Shown here piece after piece: positions 17,361 to 26,394 of a stretch of DNA of 64,000 nucleotides. Position 1 is the first letter of the stretch. Each line of letters opens with the position of its first letter. The stretch covers positions 3,617,501 to 3,681,500 of the forward strand of contig NZ_FNUD01000002.1 in the NCBI RefSeq assembly GCF_900106095.1. Reading direction: 5' to 3'. The translations under genes and the position numbers were made by a program. Below the pieces are notes generated by a model. It was given only the letters and a program-made list of their open reading frames with translations. It was not told the origin of the DNA and searched no databases. The stretch is from Pseudomonas deceptionensis. GTDB lineage: Bacteria; Pseudomonadota; Gammaproteobacteria; Pseudomonadales; Pseudomonadaceae.

Positions 17361-18269
17361 ATGCAAGACCTCAATGATCTGTATTACTTCGCCAAGGTGG
17401 TCGAAGCCGGTGGTTTCGCCGCAGCGGGCCGCCTGCTGGGGATTCCCAAGTCACGCCTGTCGCGACGGGTGGCCGAGCTTGAAGAGCGCCTGGGCGCCCG
17501 CCTGCTGCAGCGCACGACCCGCCAGCTCAAACTCACGGCGGTGGGCGAGCGCTACCTGCGCCATTGCCAGGCCATGCTGCTGGAAGCAGAAATGGCCGAC
17601 GAGGCAGTGGCCAGCATGTCCAGCGAGCCACGGGGCCGCTTGCGCGTTTCGTGCCCCGTAGGCCTGGCCCATGAGTTCATGCCCGGCGTCATCAGTACGT
17701 TCTTGCAGGCTTACCCTCTGGTCCAGCTGGAAGTCAGCCTGCTCAACCGGCGCGTCGACCTGGTCACCGAAGGCATCGACGTGGCTTTGCGCGTGCGCGA
17801 AGAAGGCGATGAGGACCCGTTGCTGGTGACACGTCGCCTGCGTCAGGCCCGTACCGTGATGGTGGCCAGCCCCGAGTTTGCCCGCAAGTGGCCGGTCAAT
17901 AGCCCCGACGACTTGAAAAACGTGCCGCTGCTGGGTGCGCTTGAGCCTGATCGCATGGTTCATTTGCGCATGCTCGATGAGCAAGGCAAGGCCTGTAACC
18001 TGGTGCTTGAGGCGCGGCTGGGGATTGACGATTTTGTCGTGCGCAAAGCTTGCACCCTTTCCGGCCTGGGCTTTACGGTACTGCCCATGATGTATTGCGA
18101 ACAGGAACTGCAAGACGGGCAGCTGGTTCAAATCTTGCCCTCATGGACACTGCCAGGGGGCTGGCTGCATGCGGTTTACCCTCACAGGCGCGGGGTGATG
18201 CCTGCCGTCAGGGCCTGGATCGACCACTTGGTCGAGTCATTCGAAAGCTGTGGAGACAAACTGCTATGA
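17361..18269 (+). CDS. LysR-family regulator, divergent from azoR
   Basis: A 302-residue LysR-type regulator: winged helix-turn-helix at residues 3-60 (YYFAKVVEAGGFAAAGRLLG, KSRLSRRVAELEERLG, RLLQRTTRQLKLT) and a C-terminal effector-binding domain (about 88-295). The divergent position next to azoR indicates it controls the reductase and itself. The stop codon overlaps the start of the downstream YjbR gene (ATGA), so the two are translationally coupled. Effector unknown; quinone-like compounds are a reasonable guess from context. Confidence 0.93.
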   Translation: MQDLNDLYYFAKVVEAGGFAAAGRLLGIPKSRLSRRVAELEERLGARLLQRTTRQLKLTAVGERYLRHCQAMLLEAEMADEAVASMSSEPRGRLRVSCPVGLAHEFMPGVISTFLQAYPLVQLEVSLLNRRVDLVTEGIDVALRVREEGDEDPLLVTRRLRQARTVMVASPEFARKWPVNSPDDLKNVPLLGALEPDRMVHLRMLDEQGKACNLVLEARLGIDDFVVRKACTLSGLGFTVLPMMYCEQELQDGQLVQILPSWTLPGGWLHAVYPHRRGVMPAVRAWIDHLVESFESCGDKLL

Positions 18270-18619
18270 CCCAGATGACCAAACATGACGTAGCCGAATT
18301 CTGCCGCAGCCTGCCGGGCGTCAAGGAAGACGTGAAATGGGGAGGTGTTCAGGTGTTTTATGTCGACCAGAGCAAGATGTTTGCCCTGTTCAACCTCAAC
18401 AAGGACGGGCTTTCGTTCAAGGTCGAAAAAGAGTTGTTTCTGGGCTATGTAGACCGTCCAGGCATACGCCCGTCGCCATATCTGGCGCGGGCGTACTGGA
18501 TCAACATGCAAGCGCCCTACCCGATGGGCGCTGCAGAACTGCAAGACCTGTTGCGCCGCTCCCACCAGTTGGTGGTCAGCAAGCTGGCGAAAAAGCGTCA
18601 GATCGGTTTGTTGCTCTGA
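18266..18619 (+). CDS. MmcQ/YjbR family protein
   Basis: A 117-residue cytoplasmic protein of the YjbR fold (double wing DNA-binding-like). Recognisable: EFCRSLPGVKEDVKWGG near the N-terminus, KMFALFNLNKDGLSFKV in the middle, and PYLARAYWINM plus a helix LQDLLRRSHQLVVSKLAKK at the end. The ATG overlaps the LysR stop codon; a longer reading frame upstream lies inside the LysR gene and is not used. Family function is unproven, though structural similarity to DNA-binding folds has been noted. Co-expression with the LysR is likely. Confidence 0.9.
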   Translation: MTQMTKHDVAEFCRSLPGVKEDVKWGGVQVFYVDQSKMFALFNLNKDGLSFKVEKELFLGYVDRPGIRPSPYLARAYWINMQAPYPMGAAELQDLLRRSHQLVVSKLAKKRQIGLLL

Positions 18620-18622
18620 TCG

Positions 18623-19060
18623 TTACAGGTTCGCAAAGCTCATCTTCAAGAACAGCACGTCAATCCATACCACCTGGTGCAGCGCAACAATCAGCCAGAA
18701 GAACACCTGATACGACAACTTGCGGGTTTTGTGGCGAAACATCTGTTGAGCCACCAAGGCCCCCGGCCAGCCGCCAAGCAGCTCGACCCCGTGCAAGACA
18801 TTTTCCGGCGTGCGCCACTGCCCCGCCTTGGCCTGCTGTTTGTCGTACCAGTACAGGCCAAACGCCAGAATGCTGGCAATGCCATAGGCCAGCAACGGCA
18901 CCCGACTGATACCGGTGAGCATCACATTCACCGAGCCGCCCACCGGCAACGCACAAAGCAGCGCGAACACCAGCAGCTTGAGCTTCAAGCCGCGAATTGG
19001 CGTGCCTTTGCGCTCTGGCGCGACGACTTGCGCGCGCCGGTCTTTAACCTGCTTTTTCAC
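18623..19060 (-). CDS. DUF1294 inner-membrane protein
   Basis: A 145-residue protein with a basic N-terminal tail ([18 protein letters not shown]) and about four hydrophobic segments. The DUF1294 signature is clear: YWYDKQQAK followed by [37 protein letters not shown], read in short blocks. Longer homologues carry an N-terminal cold-shock domain; this one has only the basic tail. The start is a GTG overlapping the uppP stop codon by four bases (GTGA), so translation is coupled to uppP. Function of the family is unknown; a membrane role linked to envelope synthesis is only suggested by the neighbour. Confidence 0.87.
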   Translation of the reverse strand: MKKQVKDRRAQVVAPERKGTPIRGLKLKLLVFALLCALPVGGSVNVMLTGISRVPLLAYGIASILAFGLYWYDKQQAKAGQWRTPENVLHGVELLGGWPGALVAQQMFRHKTRKLSYQVFFWLIVALHQVVWIDVLFLKMSFANL

Positions 19061-19887
19061 GCGGACGCTGCTGACCAGTCGATCCAGCCGAACTGCCAGG
19101 TGGCCAGGATCAGCAGACCAAATGCAATGCGATACCAGGCGAACACGGCATAGCTATGGTTGGAAATGAACTTCAGCAATGCCCGTACCGCGATCATGGC
19201 GAAAATGAACGAGGTCACGAAACCAATGGCGAACACCGGCAAATCGTCAGGCTGGAACAGATGACGGTATTTGTAGCCCGAGTACACGGCAGCACCGACC
19301 ATGGTTGGCATGGCCAGGAAGAATGAAAACTCGGTAGCCGCCTTGCGCGACAAGCCGAACAGCAGGCCGCCGATAATGGTCGAGCCGGAACGCGAAGTGC
19401 CGGGAATCATCGCCAGGCATTGCGCAAAGCCGATTTTTACCGCGTCTTTCCAGGTCATGTCGTCCACTGTTTCGGCGCGAATCACATGCTGGCGACGCTC
19501 GGCCCACAGCATGATGATGCCGCCGATGACCAATGCCGTGGCAACGGTAATCGGGTTGAACAGGTACTCATGAATGACGTCGGCGAAAATCACCCCCAGG
19601 ACCACTGCCGGCATCACCGCGATGATCAGGTTGGTGGTGAAGCGTCGCGCTTCAGGTTTGGTGGGTAAACCGACGACAACGTCGATGATCTTGCGGCGAA
19701 ATTCCCAGACTACAGCCAAAATCGCACCCAGCTGGATGATGATGTTGAACGCCATCGCCCGCTCGCCGCCAAAATTCAGCAAGTCGGCCACAATAATCTG
19801 GTGGCCGGTACTCGAGATCGGCAAAAACTCCGTCAAGCCTTCTACGACGCCCAGTATCAACGCCTGAGCGGCAGTCCAAAGATCCAT
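19057..19887 (-). CDS. uppP: Undecaprenyl-diphosphatase (BacA/UppP)
   Basis: Integral membrane phosphatase that recycles undecaprenyl diphosphate to the monophosphate lipid carrier needed for peptidoglycan and O-antigen synthesis; gives bacitracin resistance when abundant. The 276-residue product has the two family motifs: [17 protein letters not shown] near residue 13 (catalytic Glu-rich motif) and [10 protein letters not shown] near residue 160 (Ser/Arg motif), with about eight transmembrane helices. GGGGAATA precedes the ATG. It forms a two-gene unit with DUF1294. Confidence 0.96.
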   Translation of the reverse strand: MDLWTAAQALILGVVEGLTEFLPISSTGHQIIVADLLNFGGERAMAFNIIIQLGAILAVVWEFRRKIIDVVVGLPTKPEARRFTTNLIIAVMPAVVLGVIFADVIHEYLFNPITVATALVIGGIIMLWAERRQHVIRAETVDDMTWKDAVKIGFAQCLAMIPGTSRSGSTIIGGLLFGLSRKAATEFSFFLAMPTMVGAAVYSGYKYRHLFQPDDLPVFAIGFVTSFIFAMIAVRALLKFISNHSYAVFAWYRIAFGLLILATWQFGWIDWSAASA

Positions 19888-20167
19888 TATTCCCCCATAA
19901 AGCCCTGCCTCATGCAGAGCTGATTAGTCATGATTAAGTGTTTGCAACCGCTGCCGTAGAGTGGGTTACAGGTGTGCCATGTTCACCACAGCGGTGTGAA
20001 AAAACTGTCAGAAATCAATAAAGATGAAGCTTTGCCAATTTCGGCCGAGATCCTATCAGACACGTTCCACTTTCGCTGCTATGACATATCCCCGGTGTTG
20101 TCTGACAGACAAGTCTGAAAGTTGTTCAGTGAATCACCACAAGAACAAAAATACGGAGTGACTACTT

Positions 20168-21802
20168 ATGAATACCCTGCGCGGGTTGTCCATCAGCCGA
20201 CGTTTGTGGCTGATCTTGATCGTGGCCATGGCCATGCTGCTGGCGTTGGGCTTATTGATGCTAAAGCAGATACATGACGATTTGTATGAAGGCAAAGCCC
20301 AGAAAACCCGGCATGTGGTGCAAGCGGCCAGCGGCGTTCTCTCGTATTACCACGGCCTGGAAACAGCCGGCAGCCTGAGCCGTGAGGCCGCGCAACAGCA
20401 GGCGCTCACCGTGATCAGCCAATTGCGCTACGACCAGAACGACTACTTCTGGATCAATGACCTGCGCCCTTTCATGATCATGCACCCCACCAACCCCAAG
20501 CTTGACGGCAAGGACGTGTCGACCGTCAAGGACCCGGACGGCTTTGCGATTTTCAACGAAATGGCCAGCCTCGCGAAAACCCGAGGTGCCGGCATGGTGG
20601 ACTATCGCTGGCCAAAGCCGGGGGCCGAAGCACCGGTGCAAAAAACTTCGTATGTGCAACTCTTCGAGCCCTGGGGCTGGGTGATCGGCTCCGGGGTCTA
20701 CATCGACGACATGCAGGCCGAGTTCCGCGCCCAGACCTGGAAGGCCAGTTGGGCTGGCGTGGGCATCGCGCTGGTGATGGCGCTACTGGTGACACTCATT
20801 GCCCGCAGCATCGTGCGACCGTTGCAAGAAGCCGTGCAGGCCATGGCCAATATCGCCAGCGGTGAAAGCGACTTGACCCGTAGCCTCGATACCCACGGCC
20901 GGGATGAAGTCACCCTGCTGGCACAGCACTTCAATGCCTTCACCGCCAAGCTGCGCAATGTGATCAGCCATCTGCAAGCCACCGCCACTGCTCTGGAACA
21001 ATCTTCCACAGCGCTGGGCAGCGACGCGACCGACGCCCAGCAGCGCAGCCAGCAGCAAGCCCTGCAAATGGATCAGGTGGCCACGGCGATCAACGAAGTG
21101 ACCTACGCCGTGCAAGAAGTGGCCAAAAACGCTGAGCACGCGGCCAGCGAAATGCGCGGCGCCCAGTCGCAAGCCGACCTTGGCCAGCAGAACATCGATA
21201 CCAGCCTGCAGCAGATCGGTGAACTGTCGGGCACCATCCATCAAGCGGTAGAGGTGATCCGCACCCTGGCCACACAAAGCAGCGAGATTGGCAGCGTGCT
21301 TGAAGTGATCCGCTCGATTGCCGACCAAACCAACCTGCTGGCCCTCAACGCAGCGATTGAAGCCGCACGGGCAGGCGAGCAAGGCCGGGGCTTTGCGGTG
21401 GTGGCTGACGAGGTACGATTGCTGGCCCAGCGCACGCAAAAATCCACGGCCGAAATTCAGACCATGATCGAAGGTTTGCAAAAGCATTCCGAGGCCGCCG
21501 TGGATGTGATCGGCAGCAGCAGTCGAGCCTCGCAACTGACCATCGAGCAGGCCACACAGGCCGGGCAGAGCCTGACCAGCATTGGCCAGGCCCTGAGCAA
21601 TCTCAATGACCTCAATGCGTCCATTGCCAGCGCCACGCTGCAACAGGCTCACGTGGTGGAAGACATCAACCAGAACGTGACCCGCGCCGCAGAGCTGTCC
21701 CAAGGCACCGCCCAGGCTGCGGAGCAGTCGAGCGTTGCCAGTGCTCACCTCAAGGAACTGAGCGTGCAACTCAATGGGCTGTTGCGCCAGTTCAGGGTGT
21801 GA
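20168..21802 (+). CDS. Methyl-accepting chemotaxis protein with sCache_2 sensor
   Basis: A 544-residue transmembrane chemoreceptor. Order: short cytoplasmic N-terminus, TM1 ([20 protein letters not shown], about 13-32), periplasmic single Cache domain (about 35-190) with the sCache_2 signature [17 protein letters not shown] and [16 protein letters not shown]2 (about 196-218), HAMP (about 218-270), and the methyl-accepting signalling domain with the conserved hairpin tip ([36 protein letters not shown]). Receptors with this sensor in Pseudomonas (for example McpP) bind C2-C4 carboxylic acids such as acetate, pyruvate or malate; the ligand here is inference. No C-terminal CheR-docking pentapeptide is seen. 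GGAG lies nine bases before the ATG. Confidence 0.94.
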   Translation: MNTLRGLSISRRLWLILIVAMAMLLALGLLMLKQIHDDLYEGKAQKTRHVVQAASGVLSYYHGLETAGSLSREAAQQQALTVISQLRYDQNDYFWINDLRPFMIMHPTNPKLDGKDVSTVKDPDGFAIFNEMASLAKTRGAGMVDYRWPKPGAEAPVQKTSYVQLFEPWGWVIGSGVYIDDMQAEFRAQTWKASWAGVGIALVMALLVTLIARSIVRPLQEAVQAMANIASGESDLTRSLDTHGRDEVTLLAQHFNAFTAKLRNVISHLQATATALEQSSTALGSDATDAQQRSQQQALQMDQVATAINEVTYAVQEVAKNAEHAASEMRGAQSQADLGQQNIDTSLQQIGELSGTIHQAVEVIRTLATQSSEIGSVLEVIRSIADQTNLLALNAAIEAARAGEQGRGFAVVADEVRLLAQRTQKSTAEIQTMIEGLQKHSEAAVDVIGSSSRASQLTIEQATQAGQSLTSIGQALSNLNDLNASIASATLQQAHVVEDINQNVTRAAELSQGTAQAAEQSSVASAHLKELSVQLNGLLRQFRV

Positions 21803-21807
21803 ACGCA

Positions 21808-21837
21808 GCGGCAGGCTGCACGCTTGCAGCCTGCCGC
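21808..21837. terminator. Thirteen-base perfect hairpin between convergent genes
   Basis: GCGGCAGGCTGCA and its exact complement around the loop CGCT. No run of T follows on either strand. It may act as a bidirectional terminator or transcript-stabilising end for the MCP and lipase messages, or be a REP-like unit. Confidence 0.5.
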
Positions 21838-21840
21838 GCC

Positions 21841-23688
21841 TCAAGCAATCACAATGTCGTTGCCCGCCAGCGAGGCCAGCCCAACGCCGACCAGCGTCAC
21901 CGAGTCATTGCCAAAGCTCAGGACGGTATCGTGCCCCGAAGCACTGGCGTGGGCCCGGTAGTCGGCGTTGTACCCGCCATCAACCCCCAGAAACAGCAGC
22001 GTGTCGGTCGCCTGATACCCCAGCAGCGTATCGTTGCCGAAATGCCCGCTGAAGACGAAGGTATTGATCCCGCCCCCCGACTCCAGCAAGTCATTGCCCG
22101 CGCCACCGATAAACACATCATTGCCCCGCGAACCGATCAGATGATCGTTGCCGCCCTGCCCCAGTAGCCAGTCGCCGTGTTCACCGGCCTTGAGCGTGCT
22201 GTCCCCGGCCCCTGCCTTCACCGAGCCGGTGTAGTCACTGCGGCTATTGCCGGCCCACAAGCCGTCATCGGCAACCCGATGGACCACGGTTTTGCTCATC
22301 CCCAGCCAGCCCGGCTCTTGCGTGGACAACAGGCTGATATCCCGGGCAATGCTGAGCCCGCCGTGTTCATCACGCACATAGAGGGTGCCGTGCCCGTCAT
22401 TGACCACTTCCACGCGATTCATGGCCTGTTGCAGGTCCAGGGTATTGATGCCTTTACCGCCCAGAATGATGTTATGGCCACCACTGTCCCTGAAAGTGTC
22501 ATTGCCCTCACGCCCTTCCAGGAAGTCATTGCCGCGCCCGCCCTGAATCAGGTCGTTGCCGTCGCTGCCAATAATGAACGTACTGCCCTTGTGGGGCTCG
22601 GCGTTGCGATTCAGGTCCTGAACCCAGGTGTTTTCCCGTGCCGGGTTCGACAGGTTAGCAACCACGACGGTCGAGTCCTTGCCCGTCAAGTCGTAGAACG
22701 CCGAGTCGAGAATCCGCGTCATCCCGCTTTCGTAGCCGCTGGGTAAATGCGTGACCCAGGTCGAGACATTGGCAATCGAAAAGGGCATGAGGTTCCACGC
22801 AGTGGAGGCGTAGTGATCGTTGAAACTCACAATATTGTTGGTGGCTGACGGTTGATGCGCGTCGTGTACCCCCAGGGACGACAGATTGAAATCCGAGCCA
22901 TCCAGAGCGCGGAATACCGGGTCGTTCTCGTAGCCGATATTCAGCACGCTGGAGGTGGTTTCGCTCTGTGTGGGCGAAGCAAAGGCGATGTAACGCGCAT
23001 CACGATAGAAACCCGACCAGTGATCGCCGCTCAAATCGGCCAGGCTATTGACCGCCAGACCGCCCAGGCTATGGCCACTGACCAGCACGTCCTTGCCGGC
23101 CAACCCCTGGGCACCGGCAAAGGCGGCCACTTTGCCCAGTAATGAGTCGAACGCATTGGCGCTGTAGTTTTTGGCGTAATCCCCAGGCCCGACAGCGGCC
23201 AGCAAATCGCTGATGGCATCGCCAATGGAGTCCGTGATCAGCGATTCCCGTGGCCCGCTGGTGCCGCGAAACCCGATGCCAATGGACGTCAGCTGGCCAT
23301 CGGCGCCGTACTTGCCGAGGATCTCCACTTGAGCCGTACCATAGCCAGCTTTTTCACCGAAGAAAGTGCCGCGCTGATCAACCTTGCCTGCGTAACCCAG
23401 TTGCTCGGCGCTGATGGGGGTCCAGCCGGCTTTTTCCACGGCTTCGCGGGCGAGTTTTTCTGAATCCGGGTTCCAGGGAATCCCCGGCACCACCCCCTGC
23501 GAGTCGGTCCCGCCGAGCACGGCCTTGACCAGCGTGGCGGGGAGCCCGGTGCCCATGCCGTTTTTCTGGTAACCCACGGCAAAGCCGTTGTCGAGGTTGT
23601 GATAACTGTAAAGCGTGATGGCCAGCGCATCTTTAACGAGAGCCGTTGAAACGTTTGATCCCACATCCATGTAGTCAAAAATCGCCAT
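21841..23688 (-). CDS. lipA: Family I.3 extracellular lipase, type I secreted
   Basis: A 615-residue secreted triacylglycerol lipase, collinear with Pseudomonas sp. MIS38 lipase and TliA. The N-terminal catalytic domain (1 to ~370) has the nucleophile in GHSLGG (Ser207), acid in YENDPVF (Asp256) and His314 in WVTHLPSG, matching Ser207/Asp255/His313 of MIS38 lipase with one inserted residue. The C-terminal part contains calcium-binding nonapeptide repeats (GSDGNDLIQGGRGNDFLEG; LGQGGNDHLIGSRGNDVFIGG) forming beta-rolls, and the hydrophobic secretion signal ending NDIVIA. No cleavable signal peptide. GAGGAGAG precedes the ATG. It follows aprF by 26 bases and is exported through AprDEF. A main milk-fat spoilage enzyme in related species. 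Confidence 0.96.
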   Translation of the reverse strand: MAIFDYMDVGSNVSTALVKDALAITLYSYHNLDNGFAVGYQKNGMGTGLPATLVKAVLGGTDSQGVVPGIPWNPDSEKLAREAVEKAGWTPISAEQLGYAGKVDQRGTFFGEKAGYGTAQVEILGKYGADGQLTSIGIGFRGTSGPRESLITDSIGDAISDLLAAVGPGDYAKNYSANAFDSLLGKVAAFAGAQGLAGKDVLVSGHSLGGLAVNSLADLSGDHWSGFYRDARYIAFASPTQSETTSSVLNIGYENDPVFRALDGSDFNLSSLGVHDAHQPSATNNIVSFNDHYASTAWNLMPFSIANVSTWVTHLPSGYESGMTRILDSAFYDLTGKDSTVVVANLSNPARENTWVQDLNRNAEPHKGSTFIIGSDGNDLIQGGRGNDFLEGREGNDTFRDSGGHNIILGGKGINTLDLQQAMNRVEVVNDGHGTLYVRDEHGGLSIARDISLLSTQEPGWLGMSKTVVHRVADDGLWAGNSRSDYTGSVKAGAGDSTLKAGEHGDWLLGQGGNDHLIGSRGNDVFIGGAGNDLLESGGGINTFVFSGHFGNDTLLGYQATDTLLFLGVDGGYNADYRAHASASGHDTVLSFGNDSVTLVGVGLASLAGNDIVIA

Positions 23689-23714
23689 GGTTTTTACTCT
23701 CCTCTTTGATAAAA

Positions 23715-25070
23715 CTATCGCGCCACAAAAGCCTCATCCACCCGTGCCAGGTCCTGTTCACGCAACGTGCCCGCGTAAAAGTGCAATTTGGTCCAGGCCA
23801 GCAAGTAGTCGTAACGGGTTTGGGCCAGATCCCGCCGCGTGCTGTAGAGCTGCTGCTCGGCGTTCAATGCATCAAGGTTGACCCGCTCGCCGCCCAAAAT
23901 GCTTTGCCGGGTCGAAACCACCAGCGCCTCGGCCGAGACCAGAGCCTTCTGATAGGCCCGCAACTTGCTGACACCCGACAAACACGCATTGAATTGGCGC
24001 CTGAGCTCAATCAGGGTTTCCCGGGTCTTGCCCTCCAGTTCGTATTCCGCCTGGGACAGGTTGCTGCTGGCCTGACGCACCGACGCCGACACCCCGCCCC
24101 CCGAGTACAGGGGCAGGCTGACTTCAATACCTATGGTGTTGGTGTCGTAGCGTTGGTTGTAGGTATTGCCGCTCTCGGACTCCATCTTGCGCACACTGGC
24201 GTAGGCGTTGAGCTTGGGCAGATGCCCTGCCCGGTTCCGTTCGACTTCGTACCGTGCCACCTCCAGCGCCTCACGCTGTGAGGCGAGCACCGGGTTGTTG
24301 GCCAGGGCCATGGCATGCCAGGTCGAAAAGTTCGCAGGTTCCAGCGGCAATGAATTGAAACTGCGGGCCAGCGGCGTCAACTGCTCGATACCCAGTACTG
24401 CCACCCCCATCAGGGCGCCCAGCTCACGCAACGCGGCATCTTGCTCATCAAAGGCCTGGATCTCTTCTGCGGTGGCCAACTCGTAACGCGACTCGGCTTC
24501 CAGAATGTCGGTGCGCGTCCCTTCCCCTTGGCGAAACAGGTGCTCGTTCTGCTGAAACTGCTGCTCGTAGGCTTTTTTCTTGGCTTGAGCGATGTCGATC
24601 TGATCCTGCGCAAACAGGGCCTGGGTGTAATACGTCAGCACCCGCACCAGCAGTTCCTGGCTTTTGCTGCGAAAGACCTCATCTGCAAACAACGCCTGGG
24701 CTACGCCCTTTCGGTAATTGGCATACGCCTCGTAGTCGATCAGCGGCTGCTGCACCATAAAGGTCGAGCCGTAACTGTTGTAGTGGCGGTCATCGTGGGT
24801 GTTGCCGCGCTCGTTGAGATAGGTGGCCTTGGAGTTGTTGCGCCCCTTGTTGTAGTTGTAGGACAGCTTGGGCAGCAGCCCGGCGCGGCCAATGACCCGG
24901 CTTTCAAGGCCCGCGTCGCGCTCCTGGATTGCACCGAGGAACTGCGGATCATTGCGCAACGCCTCTTCGTACACCTCAAACAGCCCCATTGCCTGTGCAC
25001 TGGCCGTGACCCCGAGCCACAGCGCAAGCGTGAGGCCCAACCGGGAAGCTCTTTTCATAGGTCGCAGCAT
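23715..25070 (-). CDS. aprF: AprF, TolC-family outer-membrane protein of type I secretion
   Basis: Outer-membrane channel partner of the AprD-AprE exporter for the protease and lipase. The 451-residue product has a signal peptide (ending ASAQAMG) and the two TolC repeats, each with an outer-membrane beta-hairpin and long helices: N-terminal block LFEVYEEALRNDPQFLGA with FMVQQPLID, and C-terminal block HAMALANNPVLASQREALE with IGIEVSLPLYSGG. An internal ATG at codon 5 (MKRASRLG) is an equally possible start. It ends one base after... the adjacent aprE stop leaves one base between genes, so the three exporter genes are tightly coupled. Confidence 0.95.
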   Translation of the reverse strand: MLRPMKRASRLGLTLALWLGVTASAQAMGLFEVYEEALRNDPQFLGAIQERDAGLESRVIGRAGLLPKLSYNYNKGRNNSKATYLNERGNTHDDRHYNSYGSTFMVQQPLIDYEAYANYRKGVAQALFADEVFRSKSQELLVRVLTYYTQALFAQDQIDIAQAKKKAYEQQFQQNEHLFRQGEGTRTDILEAESRYELATAEEIQAFDEQDAALRELGALMGVAVLGIEQLTPLARSFNSLPLEPANFSTWHAMALANNPVLASQREALEVARYEVERNRAGHLPKLNAYASVRKMESESGNTYNQRYDTNTIGIEVSLPLYSGGGVSASVRQASSNLSQAEYELEGKTRETLIELRRQFNACLSGVSKLRAYQKALVSAEALVVSTRQSILGGERVNLDALNAEQQLYSTRRDLAQTRYDYLLAWTKLHFYAGTLREQDLARVDEAFVAR

Positions 25071-25071
25071 C

Positions 25072-26394
25072 CTAACGCTCAGTCAGCGCAGAACCTGCGC
25101 GATCCAGCAGTGGTTTAAACAAGTAATTGAGCAGCGAGCGCTCACCCGTGCGTACGAACATCTCGGCCGGCATGCCGGGTTTGATCACCAGCCCGTTGAG
25201 TTTTTCCAGCGCCTGATCACTGACCGTGCTGCGCAGCACGTAGTACGGCATGCCGGTTTTTTCATCGAGCAACTGGTCTGCCGAGACCAGGCTCACCGCC
25301 CCCGACACCCGTGGCGTGCGGCTCTGATTGAACGCCGTAAACAGAATGTCCACGGGCAACTCGCTGCCCACCCGGTCCACCAGGTTCACTGGCAGGCGCC
25401 CTTCGACTTCCAGGCGCGCGTCCTGGGGCACGATTTCCAGCAGGGTTTCCCCGGCCCGGACCACCGCACCCTCAGTGTGTACCCCCAGGTTGACCGCGAT
25501 ACCGTCCGCTGGCGCATTGATTTCGCTGTGTTGCAGATCAAAGCTGGCCGAAGCCAGTTGCTGCTCAAGGGTCAGGGTTTTGAGTTGAGCCTCGGCCAGC
25601 TGGGTGCGCACTTCCTTCTGATACTCGTCAATGTGCTGCGCGAGTTTGAGCCGCGACTCCAGAATCCCCTGCTCGATACGCCCGCTTTCGCCGACGTTCT
25701 GTGCCAGATCCTGTTGAATCTGCGACAGCTGGCGTTCGTATTCCATCAGCCGGTTACGCGGGATATAGCCGTTGTCAGCCAATGGCCGCAGATTGCTCAG
25801 TTGCTGACGCAGGGAATCGGCCTGAGCCAACTGATCACCCCGGGCCCGGCGCATGCCGGCCAACTGTTGCGTGGCGCCTTCGATGCTGGCCTTCAGACCG
25901 CTCTGCTCACGGGCGAAGGCCTCACGCCGGCTGCTGAACAGCTGTTGCTGGCCTTCGAGCACCAGGGCCAGGCGCGGGTCGGGGTCGTCACTCAACTGCG
26001 GCGCAAAACTGACCCGGCCAAGGTTGTCGCGCTCACTTTGCCAGCGGGCCTGACTGGCCCAGGCCATGCGGTACTGCGCTCGCAGCGATTGCACATCGGC
26101 CTCGACCTGCGTCGGGTCCAGGCGAAACAGCGGTTCTCCTTGATGCACCGTCTGCCCTTCGCGTACCAGAATCTGGCTCACCACCCCCGGCCCCAACGAC
26201 TGCACTGCCTTGCGCTTGCCCGACACCACCACGGTGCCCTGAACGGGAATGCCCTCATCCAGCGGCGCGAGGCTGGCCCACACAAAAAAACTTCCGGCGC
26301 CGAGAATAGTCAGCACCCAACCTGCCCGGACGTAAAACCCGGCCCCACGTTGTGGCTGATGGTCATCACTCATGATGGGAGCTTCCTTGCTCAT
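25072..26394 (-). CDS. aprE: AprE, membrane-fusion protein of type I secretion
   Basis: Periplasmic adaptor (HlyD/PrtE family) linking the ABC transporter AprD to AprF. The 440-residue product has a short cytoplasmic N-terminus, one transmembrane helix (GWVLTILGAGSFFVWASLAPL, about 27-47), the lipoyl half-motif IPVQGTVVVSGKRKAVQ with GVVSQILVREGQTV, a long coiled-coil hairpin (about 90-270) and the HlyD signature DLQHSEINAPADGIAV plus IKPGMPAEMFV. It is nearly identical in motif layout to P. aeruginosa AprE. The first ATG overlaps the aprD stop (ATGA); an ATG seven codons later has a better AAGGA site, so the start may be internal. Confidence 0.95.
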   Translation of the reverse strand: MSKEAPIMSDDHQPQRGAGFYVRAGWVLTILGAGSFFVWASLAPLDEGIPVQGTVVVSGKRKAVQSLGPGVVSQILVREGQTVHQGEPLFRLDPTQVEADVQSLRAQYRMAWASQARWQSERDNLGRVSFAPQLSDDPDPRLALVLEGQQQLFSSRREAFAREQSGLKASIEGATQQLAGMRRARGDQLAQADSLRQQLSNLRPLADNGYIPRNRLMEYERQLSQIQQDLAQNVGESGRIEQGILESRLKLAQHIDEYQKEVRTQLAEAQLKTLTLEQQLASASFDLQHSEINAPADGIAVNLGVHTEGAVVRAGETLLEIVPQDARLEVEGRLPVNLVDRVGSELPVDILFTAFNQSRTPRVSGAVSLVSADQLLDEKTGMPYYVLRSTVSDQALEKLNGLVIKPGMPAEMFVRTGERSLLNYLFKPLLDRAGSALTER

